The notes: generated from the letters alone by a model not told the origin. A stretch of DNA of 64,000 nt from Flammeovirgaceae bacterium UBA7330 (GCA_002471275.1 DKPQ01000005.1:62001-126000); one strand, 5' to 3'. Shown: positions 7,919 to 17,114, numbered from the stretch's first letter. Numbers and translations are program-made.

Positions 7919-9427
7919 TTGCTTAGGTTATCTACAATATTGGTCCTCCTCACCCTGAGCTACGGGTTCATTGTATCCGATGCTCAGGCCCAGATTATCA
8001 CTGACTCCAAACGAAAGCTGAAGACACAAAAAGTTCAGCCAAAGTCTGGTGGAGGCGGTAGCATCAGTGACAGAAGCGGGAAAACCAAAAAGGATAAAGT
8101 TACCCCTCGCTATTCTGTGGCTAGCCCGGGATCTTTATTCCGTAATAAAGGAGTGACGCCCAGATATTCAACCAGTGGACCTTCCGGTATTTTCGGCGCA
8201 GCAAGAGTTTCGCCGCGTTATTCCCCTGCTTCCCCATTCAGAAGTGGAAAATATGCAAAAGTGGCCCCAAGGTATTCACCAGGATCACCTTTTAGTGGTA
8301 AAAAGTATCAGCAGGTAGCCCGATCCGCAGGCTCTCCTTTCAAGGGAAAGACGTTTAGTGTAGCTCCAAGGTATTCTGCAGGCTCGCCTTTTTCGCCAAA
8401 ATCTTTCAAAGTATCCCCCAGATATTCCGCTCCCAATCCATTCTCCAGGAGTCGGTTTAATGTTTCTCCAAGATACTCTGCTCCCAACCCGTTTTCCCGT
8501 AAACAATTCAATGTCTCACCACGTTATTCCGCCCCAAATCCTTTTTCCAACAGCCAGTTTAACGTATCACCAAGATATTCACCTCCAAGTCCATTCTCGA
8601 AACGTCAGATGGCTGTATCGCCCCGATATTCAAAAGGGTCACCATTTGATGGTAGAAGATACAGACCTAATCCGAGGTACACTGCTTTCCAACCTTTCAA
8701 GGGGGCTCAGTATAAATCTGTAACCAGGTTTTCTACAGGTTCACCATTCAAGGGAAAGGACTACAAAGTCAACCCGAGATATTCTGTCGCTGATCCTTTT
8801 GGTAAGGACAGATACCAATCCAATGCCAGGTCCATTTCAGGATCTCCTTACAGAAATAAAGACTTCAGGCGCTCACCCCGATATTCTGCCGGATCGCCCT
8901 TTCAGGGCAAAACATACAGGGTGGCTACCAGGTACTCTAAGGGATCACCATTTAAGGATAAGGGAGTGGCCAATGTCCGATACTCGAAACCCAGACATCA
9001 ATTTGACACAAGAGATGATAAGAAATTCAGTCAGGGAGAATGGGCAAACTTTAACAGTGGCGTTCCAACACAAGGCAAATGGGTTGTAAACTTTAACGAG
9101 ATCGTAAGATCATGGAAACGTAAAAGTTTCGACGGCCCGTATGATGTGCCAGCAGAGGACAAAAGAGAATTTAAAGCCATTTCTTCTGATGTGGCAGCGT
9201 ATGAAGGCTCTTATAAAACAAAGTGGTCTAAGAAAAAAGACATGCACCCGGGAGCCAACTACCACAGGGCAGATAATATTGCGAACAGTACGATTAGACA
9301 AGGATTGAGAAAATGGAATGTTTTCTGGGTGCGATTGAACCGTAACCAGGAAATGCCTGATGGAACCAAAGAAAAAGTGAAAGAACCGAAATTTGATAAG
9401 AAGGAAGCCGAAATTTGGAATGAATAG
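7919..9427 (+). CDS. Secreted basic protein with ~17 tandem PRYS repeats; function unknown
   Basis: 502 residues; no ATG lies between the upstream in-frame stop (7874) and the signal peptide, so TTG at 7919 is the likely start. A signal peptide ends around SDAQA (residue 24). Residues 61 to about 350 are some 17 copies of a 15-18-residue repeat with core V-x-P-R-Y-S-x-x-S-P-F and a basic end (often GKxYK). Residues ~365-502 form a non-repetitive, Lys/Trp-rich C-terminal region. The protein is strongly basic. I do not recognise a family. Successive repeats use different synonymous codons for identical residues, which points to selection on the protein. It precedes a small beta-barrel gene. Arg and Tyr spaced evenly could act as binding stickers, but that is speculation. 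Confidence 0.75.
   Translation: MLRLSTILVLLTLSYGFIVSDAQAQIITDSKRKLKTQKVQPKSGGGGSISDRSGKTKKDKVTPRYSVASPGSLFRNKGVTPRYSTSGPSGIFGAARVSPRYSPASPFRSGKYAKVAPRYSPGSPFSGKKYQQVARSAGSPFKGKTFSVAPRYSAGSPFSPKSFKVSPRYSAPNPFSRSRFNVSPRYSAPNPFSRKQFNVSPRYSAPNPFSNSQFNVSPRYSPPSPFSKRQMAVSPRYSKGSPFDGRRYRPNPRYTAFQPFKGAQYKSVTRFSTGSPFKGKDYKVNPRYSVADPFGKDRYQSNARSISGSPYRNKDFRRSPRYSAGSPFQGKTYRVATRYSKGSPFKDKGVANVRYSKPRHQFDTRDDKKFSQGEWANFNSGVPTQGKWVVNFNEIVRSWKRKSFDGPYDVPAEDKREFKAISSDVAAYEGSYKTKWSKKKDMHPGANYHRADNIANSTIRQGLRKWNVFWVRLNRNQEMPDGTKEKVKEPKFDKKEAEIWNE
8099..8990 (+). repeat. Tandem coding repeat, ~17 units of 45-54 bp (PRYS repeat)
   Basis: In-frame repeat inside the 7919-9427 gene. Units vary from 15 to 18 codons. 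The best-conserved block is units 7-9 (about 8408-8560), each encoding VSPRYSAPNPFS, with different codons for the same residues (for example tccccc aga tat, tctcca aga tac, tcacca cgt tat). Degenerate units lacking PRYS occur at about 8312 and 8822 (ARSAGSPF, ARSISGSPY). Confidence 0.9.
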
Positions 9428-9544
9428 ATGGTCTGCATCCATTCCCGGCTAAAATCGTATTGATTAAATAGTAAATTGCCTAACTTAGTAGACATTTTTT
9501 TGAAAACCATTAGGGCTTAATTTCTGTTCTTGTTTAATAGGAGA

Positions 9545-10240
9545 ATGAAAACCACCGCAGTAATCATATTGCTAATGACATGCTTCACATCCGTTGCACA
9601 ACTGGATGAGGACTATGAGTATGTATCAGAATTTACCTGGGGAGTAAATAAGAACACCAACAGTGGACTGATTGGAGGTGCTTCATTCAAACTGGGCAGG
9701 CTGCTTGACGAAAATGAATATCAATTTTTCGGACTTGACCTCCTCAATGTAAAACACCCTAAAGAAGAAAAATATTTTTCTCCCTCCGGCACTTCATTTA
9801 TCTGGGGAAAACAAAACAGCTTTTATACCATTAGGATGAGTTATGGCCGGGAGCATCTGTGGTTTAAAAAGGCACCTCAGCAAGGTGTACAGATCAGCAC
9901 CATTTTTGGTGGCGGACCCTCTCTGGGACTCATTGCCCCATATTACATTCAGCACAACAATGGTTATGTGCCTTTTGACCCAAGGATCCACAGTTTTGAC
10001 AATATTCAGGGGTCTGGAAAATTTATCCGTGCCATCGGTGAATCCGATTTAGCTTTTGGAGTAAATGCCAAAGCAGGTCTTTCTTTTGAGTTTGGTCCAT
10101 TTAAAAATAATGTGGCCGGTGTAGAGACCGGATTCGCTACCGAATTATTTACCAAAGAGATCATTATCATCCCCACAGCCAAGAATACAGCCTGGTTCAA
10201 TTCCATCTACATAACGCTGTATTGGGGAACCCGCAGATAG
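9545..10240 (+). CDS. Small outer-membrane beta-barrel protein, unknown function
   Basis: 231 residues from the ATG at 9545, directly after an AGGAG; a TTG five codons upstream is an alternative. The signal peptide MKTTAVIILLMTCFTSVAQ is clear. The mature part alternates Gly/aromatic strands (WGVNKNTNSGLIGGASFKLG, FYTIRMSYGREHLWF, GVNAKAGLSFEFG) and ends ITLYWGTRR, compatible with an 8-10-strand outer-membrane barrel. No enzymatic motif. It sits 117 bases after the PRYS-repeat gene on the same strand; a partnership with it is possible but unproven. Confidence 0.7.
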   Translation: MKTTAVIILLMTCFTSVAQLDEDYEYVSEFTWGVNKNTNSGLIGGASFKLGRLLDENEYQFFGLDLLNVKHPKEEKYFSPSGTSFIWGKQNSFYTIRMSYGREHLWFKKAPQQGVQISTIFGGGPSLGLIAPYYIQHNNGYVPFDPRIHSFDNIQGSGKFIRAIGESDLAFGVNAKAGLSFEFGPFKNNVAGVETGFATELFTKEIIIIPTAKNTAWFNSIYITLYWGTRR

Positions 10241-10286
10241 TCGGGCTTGTTTGTAAGGCTGGCATCTTGTTAATTTGCACTGAATA

Positions 10287-11165
10287 ATGATTGAACTACC
10301 CACTATACAGCCTGAGAAAAGGAAAAAACCTGATTGGTTACGTGTTAAACTACCGGTAGGTAAAGAATATGCCAAAGTTCGGCAGATTGTAGACCAAAAC
10401 AAGCTTCACACCATCTGTGAAAGTGGCAACTGCCCCAACATGGGTGAGTGCTGGGGAGCCGGCACTGCTACTTTTATGATCCTGGGCAATGTATGCACAC
10501 GTAGCTGTACCTTCTGTGCTGTAGCTACGGGCCGACCTCCGGAATATGATGAGGAAGAACCGCAAAGAGTAGCGGAAGCCATCCATACCATGGGCGTGAA
10601 ACATGCGGTACTCACATCAGTCAATAGAGACGAATTAAAGGATCGTGGTGCTGAGATCTGGTATCAGACAGTGGTCAAAACAAAAGAACTAAGTCCTGAA
10701 ACAACGATAGAAACACTGATCCCGGATGTGAAAGGCAATTGGGATGCACTGGAGCGAATGATTTCAGGTGGCCAGGAAGTGGTTTCCCATAACATGGAAA
10801 CTGTAGAAAGTTTGTACCGCAGGGTACGACCTCAGGCGAAATACGCACGAAGTCTGGAGCAAACCAAACGGACCAAAGCATATGGGAAACGAACCAAGTC
10901 AGGCATCATGCTTGGGCTGGGAGAAACCACCGACCAGGTACACAAGGCCATGGATGACCTGGTAGCAAATGGTTTGGATATACTCACTTTGGGTCAGTAT
11001 TTACAGCCCACAAAAATGCATATTGAAGTAGCTGAATTTATCCATCCGGATAAGTTTGCCGCTTACAGGGAAGAAGGGCTAAAAAGAGGGTTGAAATACG
11101 TGGAATCAGGACCACTGGTAAGGTCAAGCTACCACGCTGAGCGTCACGTAAACGTACCTATCTAG
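10287..11165 (+). CDS. lipA: Lipoyl synthase (radical SAM)
   Basis: 292 residues, the normal size. It inserts two sulfurs into octanoyl groups on E2 and GcvH proteins using SAM and two 4Fe-4S clusters. The auxiliary cluster cysteines are Cys44, Cys49 and Cys55 (CESGNCPNMGEC), the radical SAM CxxxCxxC is Cys70, Cys74 and Cys77 (CTRSCTFC), and the conserved RSSYHAE is near residue 279. Its product is needed by the E2 partner of the E1 encoded at 5862-7844. It ends 1 base before the convergent bestrophin gene. Confidence 0.98.
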   Translation: MIELPTIQPEKRKKPDWLRVKLPVGKEYAKVRQIVDQNKLHTICESGNCPNMGECWGAGTATFMILGNVCTRSCTFCAVATGRPPEYDEEEPQRVAEAIHTMGVKHAVLTSVNRDELKDRGAEIWYQTVVKTKELSPETTIETLIPDVKGNWDALERMISGGQEVVSHNMETVESLYRRVRPQAKYARSLEQTKRTKAYGKRTKSGIMLGLGETTDQVHKAMDDLVANGLDILTLGQYLQPTKMHIEVAEFIHPDKFAAYREEGLKRGLKYVESGPLVRSSYHAERHVNVPI

Positions 11166-11166
11166 G

Positions 11167-12036
11167 TCAGCTCATTATCTCATTGATATTCCTTTTGATC
11201 TTGACGCAGAGGTCATTTAATGGCAAGTCATTGATGTCATTTCCAAAGGGTTCCTCTATTTCTTCTGAAATCAACTCGATACTCACCAGAAAATAGAATG
11301 CTAACATCACCACCGGAATGGTGTAATATCTTAAGTCCCAAAGGAAACTGACCGGTAGCGTGACAGCATAGATAAAAAGGAACTTCTTGATAAACATACT
11401 ATATGAATACGGGATCGGCGTGGACTTGATTCGCTCACAAGCTCCGATGATATCTGTAAATCCTTTGAGCTCCTTATCCAGGATAAAAAGCTGCTGATCT
11501 GTTAACAATCCCCGATTCCTGCAATCCATTACACGCTTATAAAGCACTTTAGAGATGGCATTGGGTCTGTGCTTACTATTGATGATCGTCTTCTTGACTT
11601 CGTCATCTTTCAGGTCCATTTCTCCAATCAAGATGCTGTCCCGAAGATGCTCCTTCATGGCAAAAGTGATGTTGGGGATCATGCGTTGGAAAAACTCCAG
11701 GTCTTCCGTTGCGTCTGCAGGCAGAAAACTTTTGATCTTGATGGCCAGCTGCCGGGTATCATTGACCAGCTGCCCCCAGAGCTTTCGGCCTTCCCACCAG
11801 CGATCATAGGCTGTATTGGTCCTCAGTACAAGAAATAGCCCCAGGATAACCCCTAAAATGGAGTGAAAAGCCACAGTACCGCTAAAGTGCCACTCAAAGA
11901 CATCAAGTATGAGGAAACACAACACTGTGGTGAATAAACCTACAAATAGAATGAGCGGAAACAGCAGCTTGATGACATACCTGCTGTAAACATCAAAAAT
12001 GAGAGAGAACCAGGACTTGGGGTTGTATTGGATCAT
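11167..12036 (-). CDS. Bestrophin-family (UPF0187) anion channel
   Basis: 289 residues. N-terminal YNPKSWFSLIFDVYSRYVIK, two hydrophobic helices at about 23-48 and 55-72, and RTNTAYDRWWEGRKLWGQLVNDTR, the hallmark of the bestrophin/RFP-TM family. Two more membrane helices follow around 222-255. Bacterial members form pentameric inner-membrane channels for chloride or cations. No operon partner explains it: it is the last gene of the minus-strand run, 28 bases after the GH3 gene. Confidence 0.93.
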   Translation of the reverse strand: MIQYNPKSWFSLIFDVYSRYVIKLLFPLILFVGLFTTVLCFLILDVFEWHFSGTVAFHSILGVILGLFLVLRTNTAYDRWWEGRKLWGQLVNDTRQLAIKIKSFLPADATEDLEFFQRMIPNITFAMKEHLRDSILIGEMDLKDDEVKKTIINSKHRPNAISKVLYKRVMDCRNRGLLTDQQLFILDKELKGFTDIIGACERIKSTPIPYSYSMFIKKFLFIYAVTLPVSFLWDLRYYTIPVVMLAFYFLVSIELISEEIEEPFGNDINDLPLNDLCVKIKRNINEIMS

Positions 12037-12064
12037 AAAATTAGGTCAGTAATTTTCAACGAAT

Positions 12065-13159
12065 TTATTCTATTAGGCCAATATTTAGCTTCAATTTCAT
12101 AATTCTTTGATAGGATTCTTCAATTCTTTGCTCACTTATCTCCCCCTCCGACACCATTTCTTTGATTATCTCAACAATCTGGGTGGCAGAAACCAATTGA
12201 TATTCAGGGACATTATTTGCAAACAAAAGGATATCGAGCCCGGCATCCAAGCTCAACCTGATCGTTTCTTTCAATCCATAATGATCAGCAATGGCTTTCA
12301 TCTGTAAATCATCCGAAACCACCACGCCATCATATCCTAAAAACCCCCTAAGCAACCCTGACACTACCTCATTGGAAAGCGTAGACGGCAAAAGCTTGCT
12401 GTCCAAAGATCGATTAACAATATGGGCGGTCATCACTGCACGGACAATGCCAGAATCAATGAGGGCTTTGTAAGGATAAAGCTCTCTGAATTCCCAGGTA
12501 TTGGAAACATCAGCAACACCCAAATGTGAATCATTTTGTGAGCTCCCATGACCCGGAAAATGTTTCATCACCGGAACAACTTTTTCGTGATTGTAGCTAT
12601 CGATGACAATCCGAGCGTGTTTCATTACCTCCACTTCTGATGAGGAATAGGACCTGCCCAACTTACCAATCACTGGATTATTCGGATTCACATTCACATC
12701 AACACATGGAGCAAAGTTCATGTTGAAGCCAAGACCTTTTAGCAAGGCTGCCCTTTGCTCAGCATAAAACCTGGTGGAATCAGGATTGTCCAGCTTACCC
12801 AGGTATTCAGCACTCACTGTTTTAGGAAATCCATATTGGGTTTTCAGCCGGGTCACACGTCCTCCTTCCTCATCTATGCTTACAAATAAAGGAATGGGTG
12901 ACTGGCTCTGGGAATAGGACAACACGGCCTTTAATTCCGCTTCCGTATTCTTTTTGGAAAGGTTTTTCTCAAAAAGGATGATTCCTCCTGCTTTCCCCTC
13001 CCTCAATTCCTGGAAGATTGGTTGATTTTGATCTACAGTACTAAAATCACCCAGCCCGATCAGGATCATCTGACCGATTTTGATTTCCAGGGAATCGGCA
13101 GCTTTGGAAGCTGTTGCCCCAAAGACAAGCAAAACGATTGTTATATATATTTTTTTCAT
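12065..13159 (-). CDS. GH3 family beta-N-acetylhexosaminidase (NagZ-like), exported
   Basis: 364 residues from the ATG at 13159, which overlaps the upstream stop as ATGA; a reading from 13231 would run into the upstream gene. Signal peptide through about residue 20 (ATASKA). Single GH3 domain: KHFPGHG at 199-205 with DSH at 210-212, the NagZ His-Asp acid/base loop, and SDDLQM with the nucleophile Asp283. It should release GlcNAc from muropeptides or N-acetylhexosaminides. Cytosolic NagZ lacks a signal peptide, so this exported form probably works in the periplasm. It is translationally coupled to the PLP enzyme upstream. Confidence 0.9.
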   Translation of the reverse strand: MKKIYITIVLLVFGATASKAADSLEIKIGQMILIGLGDFSTVDQNQPIFQELREGKAGGIILFEKNLSKKNTEAELKAVLSYSQSQSPIPLFVSIDEEGGRVTRLKTQYGFPKTVSAEYLGKLDNPDSTRFYAEQRAALLKGLGFNMNFAPCVDVNVNPNNPVIGKLGRSYSSSEVEVMKHARIVIDSYNHEKVVPVMKHFPGHGSSQNDSHLGVADVSNTWEFRELYPYKALIDSGIVRAVMTAHIVNRSLDSKLLPSTLSNEVVSGLLRGFLGYDGVVVSDDLQMKAIADHYGLKETIRLSLDAGLDILLFANNVPEYQLVSATQIVEIIKEMVSEGEISEQRIEESYQRIMKLKLNIGLIE

Positions 13160-14235
13160 CTCTTCTCTCTCATCGGGATAAACTGACCATCTAATGTGTA
13201 AAAATAGCCGTTGACATCGGCCGTAAGGCAAGAATGGATAGGAATAACTCCCAGGACATCTCCAACCTTGACCGAATTTAAGAATTCTTTGCTGGCAGAT
13301 ATAATGCCATGTTCCTGGGATAGCTTACTCATATACGAGTTATCCGACGGCTCCCAACCTGACTCGTCGAGATTCACCACCAATCCATAATTTCTTTTTC
13401 CTCCAACATTGATGTGATCCTTAGAAAAGTGGACAGATCCACCATACACCACGATCTCTTTCCTGTTGTGATGGATGGCCACAACCGGACAGGCCATGCA
13501 TACCGCAATGTCTTTAAACTCACAGGACCCAAAACCATATTGCATAAGATCATAGAACACGAAATTGCCTGGTCTTATCTCGTTAATTCCCGGAAAATCA
13601 TCCAACAAGGAGCAGGTGGGGGTGTCTCCATAAGAAATGATAAGATCCGTCCTCCCCAATTCCGCAACAACCTTCACAAAAGCCTTTTGTGATTCTTTTA
13701 GGATCTTCTGTGCTTTTTTCTTATCCATGGTCTGATAAGAATGTCCTGCATGTCCCAATAGACCCACTAACTGATGGTCAGGATTTGTGGACTTTGCCAA
13801 TGAATGAATCAGTTTAGGGTTATTTGGGTTGATCCCGGTACGGCGTGTCCCGATATCCACTTTGATAAAATAATTGAGTTTTGTGCGGACATGCGTGGCC
13901 AGGTGCTCAAGAGATTCGGCTGACTCAATGAGCACATTAAGCTTAACCTTTTGAGCAAGTGCTTCAATCTGACTGGCTTCCAGCCAATTGTATGGAAAAG
14001 CGATGGTGATGTCATCAAACCCATGTTTAGCAAAATAGATCGCCATATCCACAGAGGAAACAGTGATCTTATCTACGCCCTCTTCTTTGTACCACGCTCC
14101 AACTTCTGCTGACTGATGCGTTTTCATATGTGGCCTGAACAGTACACCTGCTTTTTTGGCTTTTTGTGCCATGGTGCGGATGTTGGTCCTGGCTATTTTT
14201 TCATTGACAAGTAGGGTGGGTTTGGTTATGATCAT
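13156..14235 (-). CDS. D-threonine aldolase / D-serine dehydratase-like PLP enzyme
   Basis: 359 residues, fold-type III (alanine-racemase-like) barrel. The PLP lysine is Lys38 in FRPHMKTH, and the C-terminal metal site is PIHSC (His334, Cys336), together diagnostic of the D-threonine aldolase / eukaryotic-type D-serine dehydratase family. These cytosolic enzymes cleave D-beta-hydroxy-amino acids or deaminate D-serine. No signal peptide. The gene overlaps both neighbours by 4 bases (ATGA): the ceramidase upstream and the GH3 enzyme downstream. The natural substrate is not fixed by sequence; D-amino acids from peptidoglycan or a ceramidase-linked product are both conceivable. Confidence 0.88.
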   Translation of the reverse strand: MIITKPTLLVNEKIARTNIRTMAQKAKKAGVLFRPHMKTHQSAEVGAWYKEEGVDKITVSSVDMAIYFAKHGFDDITIAFPYNWLEASQIEALAQKVKLNVLIESAESLEHLATHVRTKLNYFIKVDIGTRRTGINPNNPKLIHSLAKSTNPDHQLVGLLGHAGHSYQTMDKKKAQKILKESQKAFVKVVAELGRTDLIISYGDTPTCSLLDDFPGINEIRPGNFVFYDLMQYGFGSCEFKDIAVCMACPVVAIHHNRKEIVVYGGSVHFSKDHINVGGKRNYGLVVNLDESGWEPSDNSYMSKLSQEHGIISASKEFLNSVKVGDVLGVIPIHSCLTADVNGYFYTLDGQFIPMREKR

Positions 14236-15575
14236 GCTACTATCTGAAGGATCCGTTCAATTATTTCGCTAAGATAAGCTCCATTGTCCGGCCCATACCA
14301 ACTCATCGATCTGGATTCGTATTTACTAAGATCATACCACTCATCCCTGACCACATAGCCAATATATCCACCGTTGAAGGATGTGATAACCAAGTTTAAA
14401 CCCAGCTCACGTGCTTTTTGATACAATGGAACAGCCAACTCACCGGAAAAATCTGCCGGTATCCCAACAAAGAGAGTTGACCCCAACTTAAAAACACTAA
14501 TATTGACATGATAATCTCCGGCCAGCTTTTTGAAGATGTAAGGGCGAACGGCCCAATTCTCTGTGATTTTCACATGGGGTTCTCTTAAAGGCAAAGGCAA
14601 ATGAAATGAGGTGAGTGATGAAATATCTGAAAATGATGCGATCATCGGCAAGAAATCCATTTGTTTCTTGAGCTGGTGAGCATATTTTTCTACTCGCTCC
14701 CATCCTTCGCCAGGGGCAACCGGGCCCATAGAGCCTACGGCTCCGGCGCCATATAACGTGAAATCGTAAAGTGTATCTGCTTGCAAAAGCTTGTTTAGCT
14801 GGCCAGGAAAATCACCTGACAGGCTTCTCCACTGACTATTCAGACAGGTAGCGTGGGCAGAAAAGAAATTCAGAATCCCTGTTTGACCTGCTCGATGAAT
14901 CAACACCGATTTGAGCCATGAATCTGTAGTCCCTTCTTCATGAACCAACCGATTGTGGACCAGCTGTTCCAGATTCATTTCCACGAGCCCAATCTGAGCC
15001 CGAGCCCATTGTTCCCCGGCTTCTTTGATACTCAATATCACTTGATCTGCAATAAACTGGGCCGTTGTGTCATTTTCCGGTCCGGCAATAGCTTTTCCTA
15101 CCAGGCCGGGCGCCCAGGCTCCCAGGCTCGAATGTGAATGGGTTGTTGTAAGATACAGTTGATGGGTAGACCAGCCTTTTGGAAGGGACTTGATTATTTT
15201 TTCCGTGACAGTAGGATGAAAAATCAGCAGGTCAGCAGACACGAAGGCGACTTGATTATCTCCCAGCCGGAAGACAACGGTCCTGACAAAGATGGAATCA
15301 TGGAGGCTTTCCATCTCTTTGGGTTTCCTATTGGAATACCCGGCCAAAGGAGCGAGTCCTGAAGGCGTAATGGAAACTTTTGACCAGCCAACCAAAAGGC
15401 TGTCGCTGCTCTCAACTTCGTGAAAGGCTGTTTCCAGGGAATCCAATCGCTCGTCCATTTCCTGGTAAAAATCCGATTGGTCGTAAGGGCTGCGATCTAC
15501 TGGTGTAAATAGTAAAAACCAGGCCGCTGCGATTACCGCGGGAACAACCAAAACAATGCGAACAAGCTTTTTCAT
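14232..15575 (-). CDS. Neutral/alkaline ceramidase-family hydrolase, membrane-anchored or exported
   Basis: 447 residues. An N-terminal hydrophobic segment at about 5-23 (VRIVLVVPAVIAAAWFLLF) exports or anchors it. The neutral ceramidase N-terminal domain is recognisable from VGWSKVSITPSG, the first zinc site TTTHSHSSLGAW (His146, His148) and a later FSAHAT histidine. Known neutral ceramidases are longer and have an extra C-terminal Ig-like domain; this shorter form is common in Bacteroidota. It would hydrolyse an N-acyl bond of ceramide or another lipid amide. It abuts comM upstream with no gap and overlaps the PLP enzyme downstream. Many Cytophagales make sphingolipids, but no synthesis gene is in view. 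Confidence 0.85.
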   Translation of the reverse strand: MKKLVRIVLVVPAVIAAAWFLLFTPVDRSPYDQSDFYQEMDERLDSLETAFHEVESSDSLLVGWSKVSITPSGLAPLAGYSNRKPKEMESLHDSIFVRTVVFRLGDNQVAFVSADLLIFHPTVTEKIIKSLPKGWSTHQLYLTTTHSHSSLGAWAPGLVGKAIAGPENDTTAQFIADQVILSIKEAGEQWARAQIGLVEMNLEQLVHNRLVHEEGTTDSWLKSVLIHRAGQTGILNFFSAHATCLNSQWRSLSGDFPGQLNKLLQADTLYDFTLYGAGAVGSMGPVAPGEGWERVEKYAHQLKKQMDFLPMIASFSDISSLTSFHLPLPLREPHVKITENWAVRPYIFKKLAGDYHVNISVFKLGSTLFVGIPADFSGELAVPLYQKARELGLNLVITSFNGGYIGYVVRDEWYDLSKYESRSMSWYGPDNGAYLSEIIERILQIVA

Positions 15576-17114
15576 CTATCCTGCCCAGCCCTCTCTGTCC
15601 AAACTGCGATATTGAATGGCTTCAGCCAGATGTTCAATCTTGATGTCTTCAGATCCCGAAAGATCAGCTATGGTTCTGGACACCTTGAGTATTCGGTCGT
15701 ACGCCCTGGCAGACAAGCCCAGCTTTTCCATGGCTGTCTTCAAAAGAACTTTGCCGGCTTCGTTGATTTTGCAGATTTCTTTGACTTTCGATGATCCCAT
15801 CATGGCATTGCAATGGGTGTGTTGCTGGTCTTTAAACCGGCTTTTCTGTATTTCCCGGGCCTCAATCACGCGTTGTCGGATATCTAAGCTCGATTCAGCT
15901 TTTCGCTGGGCTGTCATCTCATCAAAGGATACCGGAGTCACCTCTACATGTAGATCTATGCGGTCCAGCAAAGGACCGCTTACTTTGTTTAAATACCTCT
16001 GTACGGTTCCCGGAGGGCATACACATTCCTTTTCAGGGTGATTGTAATATCCACACGGACATGGATTCATACTCGCAATTAGCATAAAATTGGCCGGGTA
16101 GTCAAGCGAGACTTTTGCTCTAGAAATGGTCACCTTCCTTTCTTCCAATGGCTGCCTCATCACCTCTAATACAGTCCGCTTAAACTCAGGGAGCTCGTCC
16201 AGAAAAAGCACGCCATTGTTGGCTAAAGAAATCTCTCCAGGCTGAGGAATGCCACCACCTCCTACCAGTGCTACATCGCTGATCGTATGATGGGGCGAAC
16301 GGAAAGGCCTTGCTGAAATCAGTTTTCCATTTCCATCCAGCTTGCCAGCCACCGAATGGATCTTGGTCGTCTCAAGGGCTTCAAATAGACTCAAAGGTGG
16401 CAGAATTGAAGAGAGTCGCTTGGCCAGCATGGTCTTTCCTGCTCCGGGTGGGCCAATCATGATTACATTATGTCCTCCGGCTGCTGCGATCTCCAATGCT
16501 CGCTTAATATTTTCCTGACCCTGTACATCAGCAAAGTCAGTCTCTACGGTGTCTATCTCATTAAAAAAGACATCACGCGTCTCATAAAAGGTAGATTCAA
16601 GCGGCTTCTCCCCGGTCAGGTGATCGATGGCCTCTTTGATATTTTCAACCCCATAAACCTTGAGGTTGTCTACAATGGCAGCTTCTATGGCATTCTCCTT
16701 TGGAAGGATAAATCCCTTGAGTCCCTTTTTCCTTGCCTCAATAGCAATGGGTAATGCCCCTTTGATAGGACGCAAGGAGCCATCCAGGGCCAGCTCTCCC
16801 ATGATCATATAATTTTCCAGATCATTGAGCTCCAGCTGTTCAGATGCATGTAATATCCCCAGCGCAATAGGAAGATCATAGGCCGAACCCTCCTTTCGGA
16901 TATCCGCAGGTGCGAGGTTTACAATCACCTTGATGCGTGGCATCCGGTAATTATAGTTTTTCAGGGCAGACTCTACTCGCTGCTCACTTTCCTTGACCGC
17001 TGAATCAGGAAGACCCACCAAAAAGAATTTCTTTCCGGGCCCCACATTGACTTCTACAGTGATCGGAATAGCATCAACTCCATAAACTGCACTACCAAAT
17101 GTTTTTGCTAACAT
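15576..17114 (-). CDS. YifB/ComM family Mg-chelatase-like AAA+ ATPase
   Basis: 512 residues, the usual length. An N-terminal ChlI-type (Lon-protease-like) domain comes first, then Walker A GPPGAGKT at 221-228, Walker B around LFLDELPEF, a four-Cys zinc element CPCGYYNHPEKECVCP and the Mg-chelatase C-terminal helices. In naturally competent bacteria ComM is a hexameric helicase promoting branch migration during recombination of imported DNA. It is wedged in an envelope gene run: 60 bases after gmhA and 0 bases before the ceramidase gene. No competence genes are nearby. Confidence 0.95.
   Translation of the reverse strand: MLAKTFGSAVYGVDAIPITVEVNVGPGKKFFLVGLPDSAVKESEQRVESALKNYNYRMPRIKVIVNLAPADIRKEGSAYDLPIALGILHASEQLELNDLENYMIMGELALDGSLRPIKGALPIAIEARKKGLKGFILPKENAIEAAIVDNLKVYGVENIKEAIDHLTGEKPLESTFYETRDVFFNEIDTVETDFADVQGQENIKRALEIAAAGGHNVIMIGPPGAGKTMLAKRLSSILPPLSLFEALETTKIHSVAGKLDGNGKLISARPFRSPHHTISDVALVGGGGIPQPGEISLANNGVLFLDELPEFKRTVLEVMRQPLEERKVTISRAKVSLDYPANFMLIASMNPCPCGYYNHPEKECVCPPGTVQRYLNKVSGPLLDRIDLHVEVTPVSFDEMTAQRKAESSLDIRQRVIEAREIQKSRFKDQQHTHCNAMMGSSKVKEICKINEAGKVLLKTAMEKLGLSARAYDRILKVSRTIADLSGSEDIKIEHLAEAIQYRSLDREGWAG

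Noticed and set aside
8285..8511. Open frames on the minus strand across the PRYS repeats
   Set aside because: They arise from the repeat periodicity and low stop frequency; no start context, no conserved protein feature, and the plus frame has a signal peptide.
8099..8990. CRISPR-like spacing of repeated DNA in the PRYS gene
   Set aside because: Units are in-frame coding repeats with diverged codons, without identical direct repeats or unique spacers.
10225..10254. CCCG...CGGG hairpin at the end of the barrel gene as terminator
   Set aside because: Only four base pairs, overlapping the stop codon, and no T-run.
10253..10280. TTAATTTG before lipA as a promoter
   Set aside because: One mismatch in the -7 box and no well-placed -33 element; too weak to list.
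13159..13231. Longer N-terminus for the GH3 enzyme
   Set aside because: It would overlap the PLP-enzyme gene by 76 bases and hide a clear signal peptide.
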